Shown here piece by piece: positions 10,471-20,079 of a DNA stretch of 64,000 nt. Position numbers and translations under genes: made by a program. Within the stretch, counting starts at the first letter, position 1. Each line of letters begins with the position of its first letter. Source of the stretch: Sphingomonas caeni. GTDB taxonomy: Bacteria; Pseudomonadota; Alphaproteobacteria; Sphingomonadales; Sphingomonadaceae. The stretch spans positions 62,001 to 126,000 of the forward strand of contig NZ_JAPDOK010000007.1 in the NCBI RefSeq assembly GCF_026013415.1, in the 5' to 3' direction. The notes under the pieces are model-generated. The model was not told the origin of the DNA. It searched no databases and saw only the letters and a program-made list of their open reading frames with translations.

Positions 10471-10647
10471 GTCCCAGCATGTGAAAGTTGACACTAGCTT
10501 GACACTGATCGGCATGTTTTCCGCCGCGCGGTTTACCAGGAAGAAATGCGGTTCGTGCAGGTCGTGCGGATCGACGTTGTCAAAGAGCGGCCGGAGTGAC
10601 CGGCGCGGCGAGCCGAGCAGACGAAATCCTACATTGCAAGGGCTTGA
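10471..10647 (+). repeat. ~175-bp dispersed repeat, family R2 (copy A)
   Basis: It is clearly related over its whole length to 50090-50264: it begins 'gtcccagcatgtgaaagttg', continues 'ttttccgccgcgc' and 'caaagagcggccggag', and ends 'gaaatcctacattgcaaggg'. It sits in the dnaE-fadD spacer, 23 bp from an R1 palindrome. The 10326-10779 gap holds only these two elements; I see no gene in it. Confidence 0.8.
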
Positions 10648-10669
10648 GGACTGCCAACTCTCCAAATGC

Positions 10670-10749
10670 GTCATCCCGGCGAAAGCCGGGACCCAGGGTT
10701 ACGGGCGATGTCCTGCTTGGCTCTGGGTCCCGGCTTTCGCCGGGATGAC
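10670..10749. repeat. 80-bp palindromic repeat, family R1 (copy 2)
   Basis: Same arms and length as 1258-1337 and 50996-51075. It lies just 3' of the dnaE stop codon, where a hairpin of this size could also act on the mRNA end. Confidence 0.85.
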
Positions 10750-10779
10750 GGCGATGGTTCCATCCGAACGCATCGGGCC

Positions 10780-13700
10780 TTAGGCCGCCGCCGCGAGGCC
10801 CTTGTCGGCGCTGCTGAACTCGGCGGCGAGGACCCCAGGGAGCAGGCGGATACGGCCGACCATTTCCTCGTCGAGGCGGAAATCGCGGCCGAGCACGACC
10901 GTGGCGGTCTCGTGCGGGCGCGAGGGCATGGCGAGCTGGACGGTGCAGCGGCCGCCGCGCTGCTCCCCGATCAGCTCGGCGAGCAAGGGCAAGGCGGCGG
11001 GATCGGTGAGGGTGAGATCGAGCTGAAGCCGCGCCGAGCCCGCGATCTGCTCGAACGACTGGACGCGGCGGATCGCGACGCGCGGCGTGTCCTCGCCCGG
11101 CCGCTTGTCCATCTCGATGGTCAGGATCGCGCAGCCGCCGGCGCGGGCGCATTCCTCCATGTCGTTCGCCACCGCCTCGTCGAAGCAGCTGACGGGCACC
11201 TGCCCGCTCGTGTCCGAAATGGTCGCCATCATGTAGCGGTTGCCGCGCGCCGAGGTGCGCCAGCGCGCATCCTCGATCAGCGCCGCGACGGTGGCACCGA
11301 CGCGCTGGCCCTCGGCGATCGGCACCTCGTTCAGCGTTGCGATCGGGCGGGCGCTATGGGCGCGGGCGAGGTGCTGATAGCGGTCGAGCGGGTGCGCCGA
11401 GAAATAATAGCCGAAGGCATCGCGCTCGGCATTGATGCGGTTGGCGAGCGACCAGTTGGCGCTGCGGGGCAATGCGATCGCGCCGCCGCCGCGCTCGCTC
11501 TCGCCGAACAGGCCGCCCTGGCCGCTGGTGCGGTTGGCATGGGTGCGCTGGGCGACCGCAAGGATCGTCTCGGCGGCGGCAAACACGCCCGCGCGGTTGG
11601 GCTCGATGCTGTCGAACGCCCCCGCCCCCGCCAGCGTCTCGACCTGGCGCTTGTTGAGCAGCCGCGGATCGACGCGGCGGGCGATGTCGTCGAGCGAGTG
11701 GAAGCGGCCGCCGCTCTCGCGCTCCTCGACAAGCTGTTCCATCGCCCGCTCGCCCACGCCCTTGAGCGCCGCCAGCGCATAGCGGACCGCGAGTTGGCCC
11801 TCGCCCTCCTGCACGACGAAGCTCGCCTCGGACGCGTTGATGTCGGGCGGCAGGCACTGGACGCCCATCCGCTTCATATCGTCGGCGAAGATGGCGAGCT
11901 TGTCGGTCTGGTCGATGTCGAACGCCATCGATGCGGCGTAGAATTCGTGCGGGTAATGCGCCTTGAGCCAGGCGGTCTGATAGGCGAGCAGGGCGTAGGC
12001 GGCGGCGTGCGACTTGTTGAAGCCGTACCCGGCGAACTTGTCGATCAAGTCGAACAGCTCGTTGGCCTTGGCGGCGGGGATCTTGTTGTGGGTGGCGCAG
12101 CCCTCGACGAAGGTCGCGCGCTGGGCGTCCATCTCGGCCTTGATCTTCTTGCCCATCGCGCGGCGGAGCATGTCGGCGCCGCCCAGCGAATAGCCTGCGA
12201 GAATCTGCGCGGCCTGCATCACCTGTTCCTGGTAGACGAAAATGCCGTAGGTTTCGGCGAGAATGCCCTCGAGCAGGTCGTGCGGATAGGTGATCGCCTC
12301 GCGACCGTTCTTGCGCGCGCCGAAGCTGGGGATGTTGTCCATCGGGCCCGGGCGGTAGAGCGAAACGAGCGCGATGATGTCGCCGAAGTTCGACGGACGG
12401 ACGGCCGCAAGCGTGCGCCGCATCCCCTCCGATTCGAGCTGGAACACGCCGACCGTGTCGCCGCGCTGGAGCAGTTCATAGACCTGCGGGTCGTCCCAGC
12501 CGAGCGTGTCGAGATCGATCTCGATATGGCGGTCAGCGAGCAATTCGGTCGCGCGCTGGAGGACGGACAGCGTCTTGAGGCCGAGAAAGTCGAACTTCAC
12601 GAGGCCCGCCACCTCGACATATTTCATGTCGAACTGGGTGACCGGCATGTCCGAGCGCGGGTCGCGATAGAGCGGGACCAGTTCGGCGAGCGGGCGGTCG
12701 CCGATCACCACGCCCGCGGCATGCGTCGAGCTGTGGCGCGGCAGGCCCTCGAGCCGCATCGCGAGATCGACGAGGTGACGGACATCCTCGTGCGCCTTGT
12801 ACTCGGCGTGAAACTCGCTGACGCCGTTGAGGGTGCGTTCGAGCGTCCAGGGGTCGGTCGGGTGGTTGGGGATCAGCTTGGAGAGCCGGTCGATCTGGCC
12901 ATAGCTCATCTGGAGCACGCGGCCGACATCCTTGACCACCGCGCGCGCCTTCATCGTCCCGAAGGTGATGATCTGCGCGACCTGGTTGCGGCCATATTTG
13001 GCCTGGACGTAGCGGATCACCTCGCCGCGGCGGGTTTCGCAGAAGTCGATGTCGAAGTCCGGCATCGAGACGCGCTCGGGGTTGAGGAAGCGTTCGAAGA
13101 GCAGCCCGAGCTTGATCGGATCGAGATCGGTGATGGTGAGCGACCAGGCGACCACCGAACCCGCACCCGAACCGCGGCCGGGGCCGACCGGAATCCCTTG
13201 CGATTTTGCCCATTTGATGAAGTCGGCGACGATCAGGAAATAGCCGGGGAAGCCCATCGTGATGATGACGTCGGTTTCGAAGGCGAGGCGGTCGAAATAG
13301 GTTTGGCGGGTCTCCGGGTCGGTGATTCCGGCCTTGGCGAGGCGCGCTTCGAGGCCCAGGCGGGCATCGTCGCGGAGCTGGGCGGCTTCGCCTTCGATGT
13401 CGCCGGCAAGGCTGGGGAGGATCGGCTTGCGCCTGGGCGCCATCACCGCGCAGCGCTGCGCGACGACGAGCGTGTTGGCGATCGCCTCGGGCAGATCGGC
13501 GAAGAGCGACTTCATCTCGCCCGCGGGCTTCATCCACGCATCGGGCGAGCTGCGCGGGCGATCGTCGCTGGCGACGTAGGAGGAATTGGCGATGCAGAGC
13601 ATCGCATCGTGCGCCTCGTGGAAATTCTCGTCGGCGAAGCAGCTCGGGTTGGTCGCGACCAAAGGCAGGTCGCGGGCATAAGCGAGTTCGAGCAGGCGCG

Positions 13701-14256
13701 GCTCGGCCTTGCCCTCGACCTCGTTCAGGCGGCGGACGATCTCGATATAGAGCCGGCCCGGGAAGAGCGACTCGAGCCGGGTCGCATAGGCATGGGCGGC
13801 AGGATCCTGCCCCTCGGCATAGAGCCGGGCGAGCGCGCCCTCGGCACCCGCGGTGAGGCAGATCAGTCCGTCGGTGCGCCCCGCCAGCGACTCGAAGGTG
13901 ACATGGGCATCTTCCTCGATCGGGCGATCGAGATGCGCCATCGACACGAGTTCGCACAGATTGGTGTAGCCCCGCTCGTCCTGCGCATAGAGCGCGAGCC
14001 AGTCGATCGGCACCGCGACTCCATCGGGCATGTCCGGCCGCGCGACCGCGAGCAGGGTGCCGATGATCGGCTGGACCCCCGCCTTCAGGCACCCTTCGGA
14101 GAAGGGCATCGCCGCGTAGAGGCCGTTGCGGTCGACCAATGCCGCCGCCGGAAAGCCGAGTTCGCGGGCGCGCTTCGCGATCGCCTTGGGCTCGATCGCG
14201 CCTTCGAGCATCGTGTAGGACGAGAAAATCCTGAGCGGTACGAACCCCGAATGCAT
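10780..14256 (-). CDS. dnaE: DNA polymerase III subunit alpha
   Basis: 1158 residues from the ATG at 14256 (the open frame continues 15 codons upstream without a conserved start). It is the replicative polymerase subunit. The N-terminal PHP domain begins 'MHSGFVPLRIFSSYTMLEGA'. The polymerase core has 'VGPGRGSGAGSVVAW' and the catalytic aspartates in 'MPDFDIDFCETRRGE' near residue 400. Further on come 'YRPGPMDNIPSF', 'FVYQEQVMQAAQILAGYS' and 'NKSHAAAYALLAYQTA', then helix-hairpin-helix and OB-fold regions. Length and order are those of class I DnaE1. It is transcribed alone; its upstream region faces the MraZ-like gene. Confidence 0.97.
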   Translation of the reverse strand: MHSGFVPLRIFSSYTMLEGAIEPKAIAKRARELGFPAAALVDRNGLYAAMPFSEGCLKAGVQPIIGTLLAVARPDMPDGVAVPIDWLALYAQDERGYTNLCELVSMAHLDRPIEEDAHVTFESLAGRTDGLICLTAGAEGALARLYAEGQDPAAHAYATRLESLFPGRLYIEIVRRLNEVEGKAEPRLLELAYARDLPLVATNPSCFADENFHEAHDAMLCIANSSYVASDDRPRSSPDAWMKPAGEMKSLFADLPEAIANTLVVAQRCAVMAPRRKPILPSLAGDIEGEAAQLRDDARLGLEARLAKAGITDPETRQTYFDRLAFETDVIITMGFPGYFLIVADFIKWAKSQGIPVGPGRGSGAGSVVAWSLTITDLDPIKLGLLFERFLNPERVSMPDFDIDFCETRRGEVIRYVQAKYGRNQVAQIITFGTMKARAVVKDVGRVLQMSYGQIDRLSKLIPNHPTDPWTLERTLNGVSEFHAEYKAHEDVRHLVDLAMRLEGLPRHSSTHAAGVVIGDRPLAELVPLYRDPRSDMPVTQFDMKYVEVAGLVKFDFLGLKTLSVLQRATELLADRHIEIDLDTLGWDDPQVYELLQRGDTVGVFQLESEGMRRTLAAVRPSNFGDIIALVSLYRPGPMDNIPSFGARKNGREAITYPHDLLEGILAETYGIFVYQEQVMQAAQILAGYSLGGADMLRRAMGKKIKAEMDAQRATFVEGCATHNKIPAAKANELFDLIDKFAGYGFNKSHAAAYALLAYQTAWLKAHYPHEFYAASMAFDIDQTDKLAIFADDMKRMGVQCLPPDINASEASFVVQEGEGQLAVRYALAALKGVGERAMEQLVEERESGGRFHSLDDIARRVDPRLLNKRQVETLAGAGAFDSIEPNRAGVFAAAETILAVAQRTHANRTSGQGGLFGESERGGGAIALPRSANWSLANRINAERDAFGYYFSAHPLDRYQHLARAHSARPIATLNEVPIAEGQRVGATVAALIEDARWRTSARGNRYMMATISDTSGQVPVSCFDEAVANDMEECARAGGCAILTIEMDKRPGEDTPRVAIRRVQSFEQIAGSARLQLDLTLTDPAALPLLAELIGEQRGGRCTVQLAMPSRPHETATVVLGRDFRLDEEMVGRIRLLPGVLAAEFSSADKGLAAAA

Positions 14257-14616
14257 GGGCTTTACGCTAGGGCACGGACGGCCGAATCGCCACCCCGCCA
14301 AGTCCTTCTATCCACAGCTTTTCCGATCCTTACCTGCGCATGAACGCAGAACTCCGCACGCACCCTTAGCGAGTCACCCTTAGCGGCGAATCCGGAAGGG
14401 ATTCGACCCGAATAGCGGTTCAACTCCGATTGATGCAGATTATGGTTAATTCGGTTCGTCGATAAAAACGAACGGTTCATCGGACGGTCAGATTTAGGCC
14501 TTATTATGGCAATTGTTGGGCAACGGTAACGAAACGCCGCGAAACCAACGGGTTGTTAGGCCATAAACGCTGAACCGGCACTGAAGGCGAAGCGAAGAGT
14601 AGGGTGAGTGAGTATC
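14257..14616. other. Divergent intergenic region between dnaE and the MraZ-like gene
   Basis: About 360 bp without a gene. The part from roughly 14430 to 14520 is distinctly AT-rich for this genome and is the likely promoter area. An 11-bp direct repeat 'cacccttagcg' occurs at 14361-14371 and 14375-14385. I see no RNA gene or terminator. Confidence 0.6.
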
Positions 14617-15096
14617 ATGTTCCTGGGTAGCGCATTGTGTGAAGTTGGGGAGGACGGGAGCGTTACGATCCCCGGATTCCTTGACGAAGCGCTGCCCGAG
14701 GACATTGCCGAACTGCTGGTTTCGAAGCACGCGGCAGATGGTTGCCTGGTCGGATACGGCCATGATCACCTCGAACAGCTCAGCGCCCGCGCCGAGGCTC
14801 GCCGGCTTGCCGACGAGTCGCGGGGCGAGGACGCCCGCAACCATTACCGCCGGATGCGCCGGACCTTCGGGATCGTCGAGAAGATGCCCCGGACCGGTGC
14901 GACCATGAAGATCCCGGCTGCCATGCGGCATCTGGGGAAGATCGGAACCCTCGCCCTGTTCGTGGGCGCGGGCGACAGCTTTGAAATCTGGAACCCCGAC
15001 CTCGCCGTCCAGAGCGACGACGAGCAGTTCCGCGACCTCGCCGCCTTCCGGCTCGCCAGCCGGACCGGCCTTGATAATGCCTCGGGAGGGCATTGA
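14617..15096 (+). CDS. MraZ-like (double-AbrB fold) protein outside the dcw cluster
   Basis: 159 residues from the ATG at 14617; a GTG at 14608 is also possible. The pattern follows MraZ: 'MFLGSALCEVGEDGSVTIPG' at the start resembles the first AbrB-like repeat, 'MRRTFGIVEKMPRTGATMKI' the turn into the second repeat, and 'LFVGAGDSFEIWNPDL' the second repeat's end. MraZ is a DNA-binding repressor of the division/cell-wall cluster, but here no mraW, ftsL or mur genes follow. It is either a paralogue or a relative with a new target. It overlaps neither neighbour; the following gene begins 3 bp downstream, so they are co-transcribed. Confidence 0.65.
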   Translation: MFLGSALCEVGEDGSVTIPGFLDEALPEDIAELLVSKHAADGCLVGYGHDHLEQLSARAEARRLADESRGEDARNHYRRMRRTFGIVEKMPRTGATMKIPAAMRHLGKIGTLALFVGAGDSFEIWNPDLAVQSDDEQFRDLAAFRLASRTGLDNASGGH

Positions 15097-15099
15097 ACC

Positions 15100-15528
15100 A
15101 TGACGCTCCTTTGCACCGTTGTCGGCCATAGCGCCCAGACGACCCATCATCACAATCAGGGGCTGGATTTCACCGCCTGCCACCATTGCGGCTGCGACCT
15201 GATCCGCGCCGAGGGCGGCGACTGGACCGAAGTGCCCAAGGGCTTCCGCGTTGTCTGGCGGGAGTTCGGGCGGGCGGGGGACGCCGCTTCGGTCGCGGCG
15301 CGGATGGGGCGCGTGATCGCGCCGCCGCGCCGCCGCGATCCCCGGAACGGCCGCCCCAAGCCGAAGCGTGACCGGCGCGGGAGCCCGTTCCGGGGAACCG
15401 GCAGCGTGTTCGGCGCCCTGACGGGCCTGGGCAGACTGGTCGCGGGCGAAGAGCCGGTCGAGGACAATCAGGGCCGTCGGATGGAAACGACCGGCCAATA
15501 TGTGATCTGCCTGCCCTCCGCAGGCTGA
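15100..15528 (+). CDS. Small zinc-ribbon-like protein
   Basis: 142 residues, family not recognised. The N-terminal third has 'HSAQTTHHHNQGLDFTACHH' leading into C-H-H-C-G-C, a cysteine/histidine cluster that could bind one zinc ion. The middle is very basic (runs of Arg/Lys/Pro around residues 70-95), which suggests nucleic-acid contact. It follows the MraZ-like gene by 3 bp, so the two probably share a transcript and perhaps a regulatory job. No known enzyme motif is present. Confidence 0.6.
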   Translation: MTLLCTVVGHSAQTTHHHNQGLDFTACHHCGCDLIRAEGGDWTEVPKGFRVVWREFGRAGDAASVAARMGRVIAPPRRRDPRNGRPKPKRDRRGSPFRGTGSVFGALTGLGRLVAGEEPVEDNQGRRMETTGQYVICLPSAG

Positions 15529-15591
15529 CGAGAAGGGGCGGACCCCTTGTGACAAAGCGGCCTTCCCGGGCCTGGTCCGTTCCTTAAGCGC

Positions 15592-15626
15592 GGTGGTGGG
15601 GCGCCCTCTCCTCCCGCCCCACCACC
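15592..15626 (+). terminator. Strong 12-bp stem-loop after the zinc-ribbon gene
   Basis: 'ggtggtggggcg' and 'cgccccaccacc' form a perfect 12-bp stem with an 11-nt loop. There is no clear T-run after it, so it may be a processing or stability hairpin rather than a classical terminator. A second inverted repeat (gcttccgg...ccggaagc) follows at about 15679-15704. Confidence 0.5.
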
Positions 15627-15784
15627 TAGCTTGCGTCGTCATTTCGCCGGGGGCGGGCTGCAAATGGCGATGCACCACGCTTCCGGTGCTCACGTGCCGG
15701 AAGCACGCTGCGCGCCGGGGCGCGCCGCATCACCATTTTCGCTTCCACCCTGAGCAAAATGATGACGCAAGCTGCGCTCTCGAT

Positions 15785-16138
15785 TTAAAACAACTTCTCA
15801 AGAAATCGATTCACGATCACGCCGGACTCCTGCGCGAACGCGACGAACTCCTTGTCGGATCCGGCCTTGAGGCGATCAACATCTGCATCGCAAAGGGCTC
15901 CGATTTCGTCGTCAATCTCGGTTTGCGAAAGGCCTTCTACCGCGCCGGCACTAATCGCTGCTTCCCTGCAAACGCGAAACAGCTCGGCTAAGCCAGCTTT
16001 GCGTTCTTCATCGTCCGTTACCCGAGCTCCGACGTTAAGAAACGCAGCTCGACGGGTGGCTTCTTTCGCCTCCCCAAAGGTGATTATCGTCTTTGGCGGA
16101 GAATCCTCAGCGACCTTCTTGCGACGCCAGAACGTCAC
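15785..16138 (-). CDS. Small hypothetical protein, last gene of the btuE operon
   Basis: 117 residues from the GTG at 16138, chosen because it overlaps the btuE stop as GTGA, the same coupling seen between the upstream genes of this operon. It starts basic (Met, then TFWRRKK), is otherwise acidic and helical, and has no signal peptide or known motif. Base composition is lower in GC than its neighbours. I do not recognise the family. It may be translated only together with glutathione peroxidase. Confidence 0.6.
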   Translation of the reverse strand: MTFWRRKKVAEDSPPKTIITFGEAKEATRRAAFLNVGARVTDDEERKAGLAELFRVCREAAISAGAVEGLSQTEIDDEIGALCDADVDRLKAGSDKEFVAFAQESGVIVNRFLEKLF

Positions 16139-16614
16139 AGCAGCTTCTCGATATCCTTGGCGATATCCTTGGGCGAGGTTGTGGGGGCGTAGCGCTCGAC
16201 CACGCGCCCCGCGCGATCGACGAGGAACTTGGTGAAGTTCCACTTGATCGCCTCCGAGCCGAGCAGGCCCGGCGCTTCCTTCTTCAGATGCGCGAAGATC
16301 GGCGCGGCATTGGCGCCGTTGACCTCGATCTTGGCGAAGACCGGGAAGGTCACGCCGTAATTCTTCTCGCAGAAGGTCGCGATCTCCTCGGCGCTGCCCG
16401 GTTCCTGCGCGCCGAACTGGTTGCAGGGGAAGGCGAGCACGCTGAATCCGCGCGGATGATAGTCGCGGTAGAGCGCCTCGAGGTCGCCGAGCTGCGGGGT
16501 GAAGCCGCAGGCCGAGGCGGTGTTGACGATCAGCAGCACCTGGCCCGCATAGGCCGAGAGATCGCCCTCCGTGCCGCTCGATTCGCGCACGGAAATATCG
16601 GTGACTGCGGTCAT
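16135..16614 (-). CDS. btuE: Glutathione peroxidase (BtuE type)
   Basis: 159 residues from the ATG at 16614, which overlaps the GNAT stop (ATGA). It is a thioredoxin-fold peroxidase that reduces H2O2 or lipid hydroperoxides with glutathione or thioredoxin. The peroxidatic Cys is in 'NTASACGFTPQ', the Gln in 'AFPCNQFGAQEPG', and the Trp/Asn in 'IKWNFTKFLVDRAG', giving the full catalytic set. A Cys rather than a Sec codon is used. It sits in a four-gene run with 4-bp overlaps at every junction (17725 to 15785). Confidence 0.92.
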   Translation of the reverse strand: MTAVTDISVRESSGTEGDLSAYAGQVLLIVNTASACGFTPQLGDLEALYRDYHPRGFSVLAFPCNQFGAQEPGSAEEIATFCEKNYGVTFPVFAKIEVNGANAAPIFAHLKKEAPGLLGSEAIKWNFTKFLVDRAGRVVERYAPTTSPKDIAKDIEKLL

Positions 16615-17207
16615 CTTTGCTCGCCCCTTGCCAGCATCATATTGAGATTCTGCTTTATTCCGCGCCATTCATGATCGAGGATCGAATAGACCACGGTATC
16701 GCGCACGCGTCCATCGGGCATGATGCGCTGGCCGCGCAACACCCCGTCCTTCTTGGCGCCCAGCCGCTCGATCGCGCGCTGCGACTGCTTGTTGAACCAG
16801 TCGGTGCGCAGCTGGACGCAGACGCAGCCCAGCGTCTCGAAGGCGTGGGTGAGGAGGAGCAGCTTCGCCTCGGTGTTGATGCCGGTCCGCTGGACCGATT
16901 TCGAATAGAAGGTGCCGCCGATCTCGACCCGGCGATTGGCGAGGTTCATCCGCAGATAGCGCGTCGATCCGATCACCTTGCCCGACGCATCGAGCACGGT
17001 GAAGGGCTGCACCCTGCCCTGCTTCCGTTCGTTGAAGGTGTAGGCGAGCCAAAGGTCGATCGTGTCGGGGCCCGGCGCGAGCGAATAGAACAGCTCCCAC
17101 AGCCGCCCGTCGGACGTGGCCGCGACCAGCGCGTCGCGGTCCTCGGCGGCGAGGGGGCGGAGGGTGACATGCCTGCCACTCAGGATGGGGGTTTCGGACC
17201 AGCTCAT
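16611..17207 (-). CDS. GNAT-family N-acetyltransferase (RimJ/RimL-like)
   Basis: 198 residues. The start 'LSGRHVTLRPLAAEDRDAL' and the later 'IGSTRYLRMN', 'GINTEAKLLLLTHAFETLG' and 'RAIERLGAKKDGVLRGQRI' are typical of acetyltransferases that modify protein N-termini or small amines using acetyl-CoA. The acetyl-CoA-binding region is around residues 90-130. The substrate is unknown. Its ATG overlaps the stop of the upstream secreted-protein gene, and its stop overlaps the btuE start. Confidence 0.87.
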   Translation of the reverse strand: MSWSETPILSGRHVTLRPLAAEDRDALVAATSDGRLWELFYSLAPGPDTIDLWLAYTFNERKQGRVQPFTVLDASGKVIGSTRYLRMNLANRRVEIGGTFYSKSVQRTGINTEAKLLLLTHAFETLGCVCVQLRTDWFNKQSQRAIERLGAKKDGVLRGQRIMPDGRVRDTVVYSILDHEWRGIKQNLNMMLARGEQR

Positions 17208-17725
17208 TCTCGTTTCGCTGGCGTATAAAGAAAGTCAAACGATGGCGACCATGTGGCGCCATTGTCCGTCGAGACATCGCCCTTCTGGCGGACGGCGCCG
17301 TTCGGCTGGCGGGTATAGGTCATGCGGACGAGCCCGTCCTTGCCGTTGGCGACGCCGCGCCAATTGCCGGTGAGCACCATCGCCTCGTCCCTGTATCCGC
17401 CCTCGAACACGACGCGCGCGCCTGACGAATCGACCCATGTCTGGTGCCAGCCGCCGCCGTCGAAATTGGAGAGGCTGCCGCCGCCGCTGCCCTTGAGCGG
17501 CATCCAGTTCTCGCGGATCGCGCAGCCGCCATAGAGGCTTTCGATCTTCGAATGCGCCACCAGCGGCCCGCCGCCAAAGGGCGTGACGTCCCAATCGCCG
17601 ACCCAGAAATCGAAGGCGTGATGGTCGGGGCTGGCGCAGGGCGGCGCGGCGGGTGCTGCGGCCTGGGCGGCGGCGGGGAGCGCGGCGAGAAGGGCTGCGG
17701 CGGTGAGGATCGGGCGGATCGGCAC
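17204..17725 (-). CDS. Secreted protein of unknown function (DUF1579-like)
   Basis: 173 residues from the GTG at 17725, chosen because 'ggaga' lies about 6 bp before it and because the translated start is a clean signal peptide (MPIRPILTAAALLAALPAAA). The mature part contains 'HAFDFWVGDWDVTPFGGG' and 'GNWRGVANGKDGLVRMTYT', a beta-rich pattern seen in small exported or lipocalin-like proteins measuring 'FWVGDW'. No catalytic residues are evident. It is the first gene of the GNAT-btuE operon and begins 68 bp after lolD. Confidence 0.7.
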   Translation of the reverse strand: MPIRPILTAAALLAALPAAAQAAAPAAPPCASPDHHAFDFWVGDWDVTPFGGGPLVAHSKIESLYGGCAIRENWMPLKGSGGGSLSNFDGGGWHQTWVDSSGARVVFEGGYRDEAMVLTGNWRGVANGKDGLVRMTYTRQPNGAVRQKGDVSTDNGATWSPSFDFLYTPAKRE

Positions 17726-17793
17726 AGCGGGTCTCCGGTAGCTCGGGTACGATTTCACCAGCCTAGGGCATAGCGCGTATATTACCAATCGCA

Positions 17794-18460
<667 letters not shown>

Positions 18461-18468
<8 letters not shown>

Positions 18469-19711
18469 AGCGCAGCACCTGAACCGGATCGGTCTTCGAA
18501 GCCATCCATGCCGGGATGAGCGTGGCGAGGAAGGTGAACAGGAACGCGACGATGCAGACGATCACGACCTCGATCGGGTTGGTCTTGGCGGGCAGTTCGG
18601 TGAGGAAGCGCATCGACGGATCCCAGACATTCTGGCCGGTGACCAGCCCGATGAACTTCACGACATATTCGCGGAAGGTGATGATCAGGAAGGCAAACAC
18701 CAGGCCCGCGGCGATGCCCAGCACACCGATCGTCGTTCCCACGGTCACGAAGATGCGCATCACGGCATTCCGTGTCGCCCCCATGGTCCGAATCACCGCG
18801 ATGTCGCGGGTCTTGGAGCGGACCAGCATGATCAGCGACGAGAAGATGTTGAAAGACGCGACGATCAGAATGATCGCCACCACGGTGAAGCTGACAATTC
18901 GATCGACCGAGAGCGCCTCGAACAGCTGGGCGTTCATCATCCGCCAGTCGGTGAGCTGGGCGCGGTCCTGGACCTTTTGCGCGAGTGGGGCGACGATCTC
19001 GCCCACCCGGTCCGGATCGTCGGTGTCGAGCTCGACCATGCCGACCGAGTCGCCCATCAGCAGCAAGGTCTGCGCGTCCTCCATCGGCATCACGACATAG
19101 GCCTTGTCGTAATCATAGACCCCGACCTCGAAGATCGCGGCGACGCGGTATTTCACGGTGCGGAACATCGTGCCGAAGGGGGTGGAGGCGCCTTGGGGAT
19201 TGATGATCGAGATCTCGCTGCCGATCGTGGCACCCAGCGACTCGGCGAGGCGCGAGCCGAGCGCGACCTGCTCGCCGCCGGGCTGCATGTTGGAGAGCTT
19301 GCCGACGATCTCCTTGCCCCGGAGCGTGGGGTTGGTGGCGATATCCTCGACGCGCATGCCGCGGACCAGCGCGAATTCGACGCGGCCGTTGAAGCTCGCG
19401 AACAGGGGCTGCTCGATCAGCGGGGTCGCGCTGGTGATGCCGGGGGTGGCCTTGGCCTGCCGGACGATCTCGCGCCAGTCGCGCAGCTGGCCGCCATAGC
19501 CCTGGATCACGGCGTGACCGTTGAGCCCCGTGATCTTGTCGAACAGCTCGGCGCGGAAGCCGTTCATCACGCTCATGACGACGATCAGCGCGGCGACTCC
19601 GAGCATCACCGCGACGAGGCTGAACCCCGCGACGACGGCGATGAACGCCTCGCCCCGCCCCGGAAGCAGGTAGCGGCGGGCGATCATCCGCTCATAGCGT
19701 GAAATCAGCAT
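18461..19711 (-). CDS. lolC: Lipoprotein-releasing ABC transporter permease LolC/LolE
   Basis: 416 residues. One membrane helix near residue 25-50 is followed by a large periplasmic domain and three C-terminal helices, the MacB/LolC-FtsX layout. '[25 protein letters not shown]' marks the start and '[20 protein letters not shown]' the first FtsX helix. As in other alphaproteobacteria, one permease probably serves as both LolC and LolE. It is the upstream partner of lolD. Confidence 0.93.
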
Positions 19712-20034
19712 GGAAGCGGTTCTGTCCCCGGCGAAAGCGGCGTTTCGGGGGCCGCTCTAGGGCAGGTCCGGCTTCTCACGCAAATGGAGATGCGATGGAG
19801 TTTGCGGGGAGTTGTTGCGGATCGGCTGTTGCCGAACGGACACAGGGTGCGGCTAATCGGTTGCGGCCCGTCGCTAGCGGGGTGACAAGCGCTGCGGCTA
19901 ACCCTAGCAAAACCCTTGTCGAAACGCAGGCAATGGCCGTGGTTCGGGGAGGTGCCCAGTCCCGCTTGTTGGCAAGAGCAAGCGCGCGGACGGGCCCTGA
20001 CAAAGGGGGCTGACGAGGCAATTCGTCACGCAGG

Positions 20035-20070
20035 CGGCCGGGCTGGAAACAGTCCGGCCGTTTCCGTTTT
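20035..20070 (+). terminator. Rho-independent terminator-like hairpin with no obvious gene
   Basis: 'cggccgg' (20035-20041) pairs with 'ccggccg' (20054-20060), and 'tttccgtttt' follows. Oriented for plus-strand transcripts, yet no convincing plus-strand gene precedes it; both flanking genes are on the minus strand. The 19712-20317 gap otherwise contains the repeat at 20080-20232 and nothing I can call a gene. Confidence 0.45.
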
Positions 20071-20079
20071 GGGGGCAAA

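Noticed and set aside
10666..14343. 1225-codon plus-strand open frame opposite dnaE
   Set aside because: It is the antisense of dnaE, long only because of high GC; composition is Arg/Ala/Gly/Asp-rich with no domain, and dnaE is unmistakable on the other strand.
19699..20013. 104-codon plus-strand frame ending before the orphan terminator
   Set aside because: Starts inside lolC, has no ribosome site and an unprotein-like composition; kept only as a possible RNA region.
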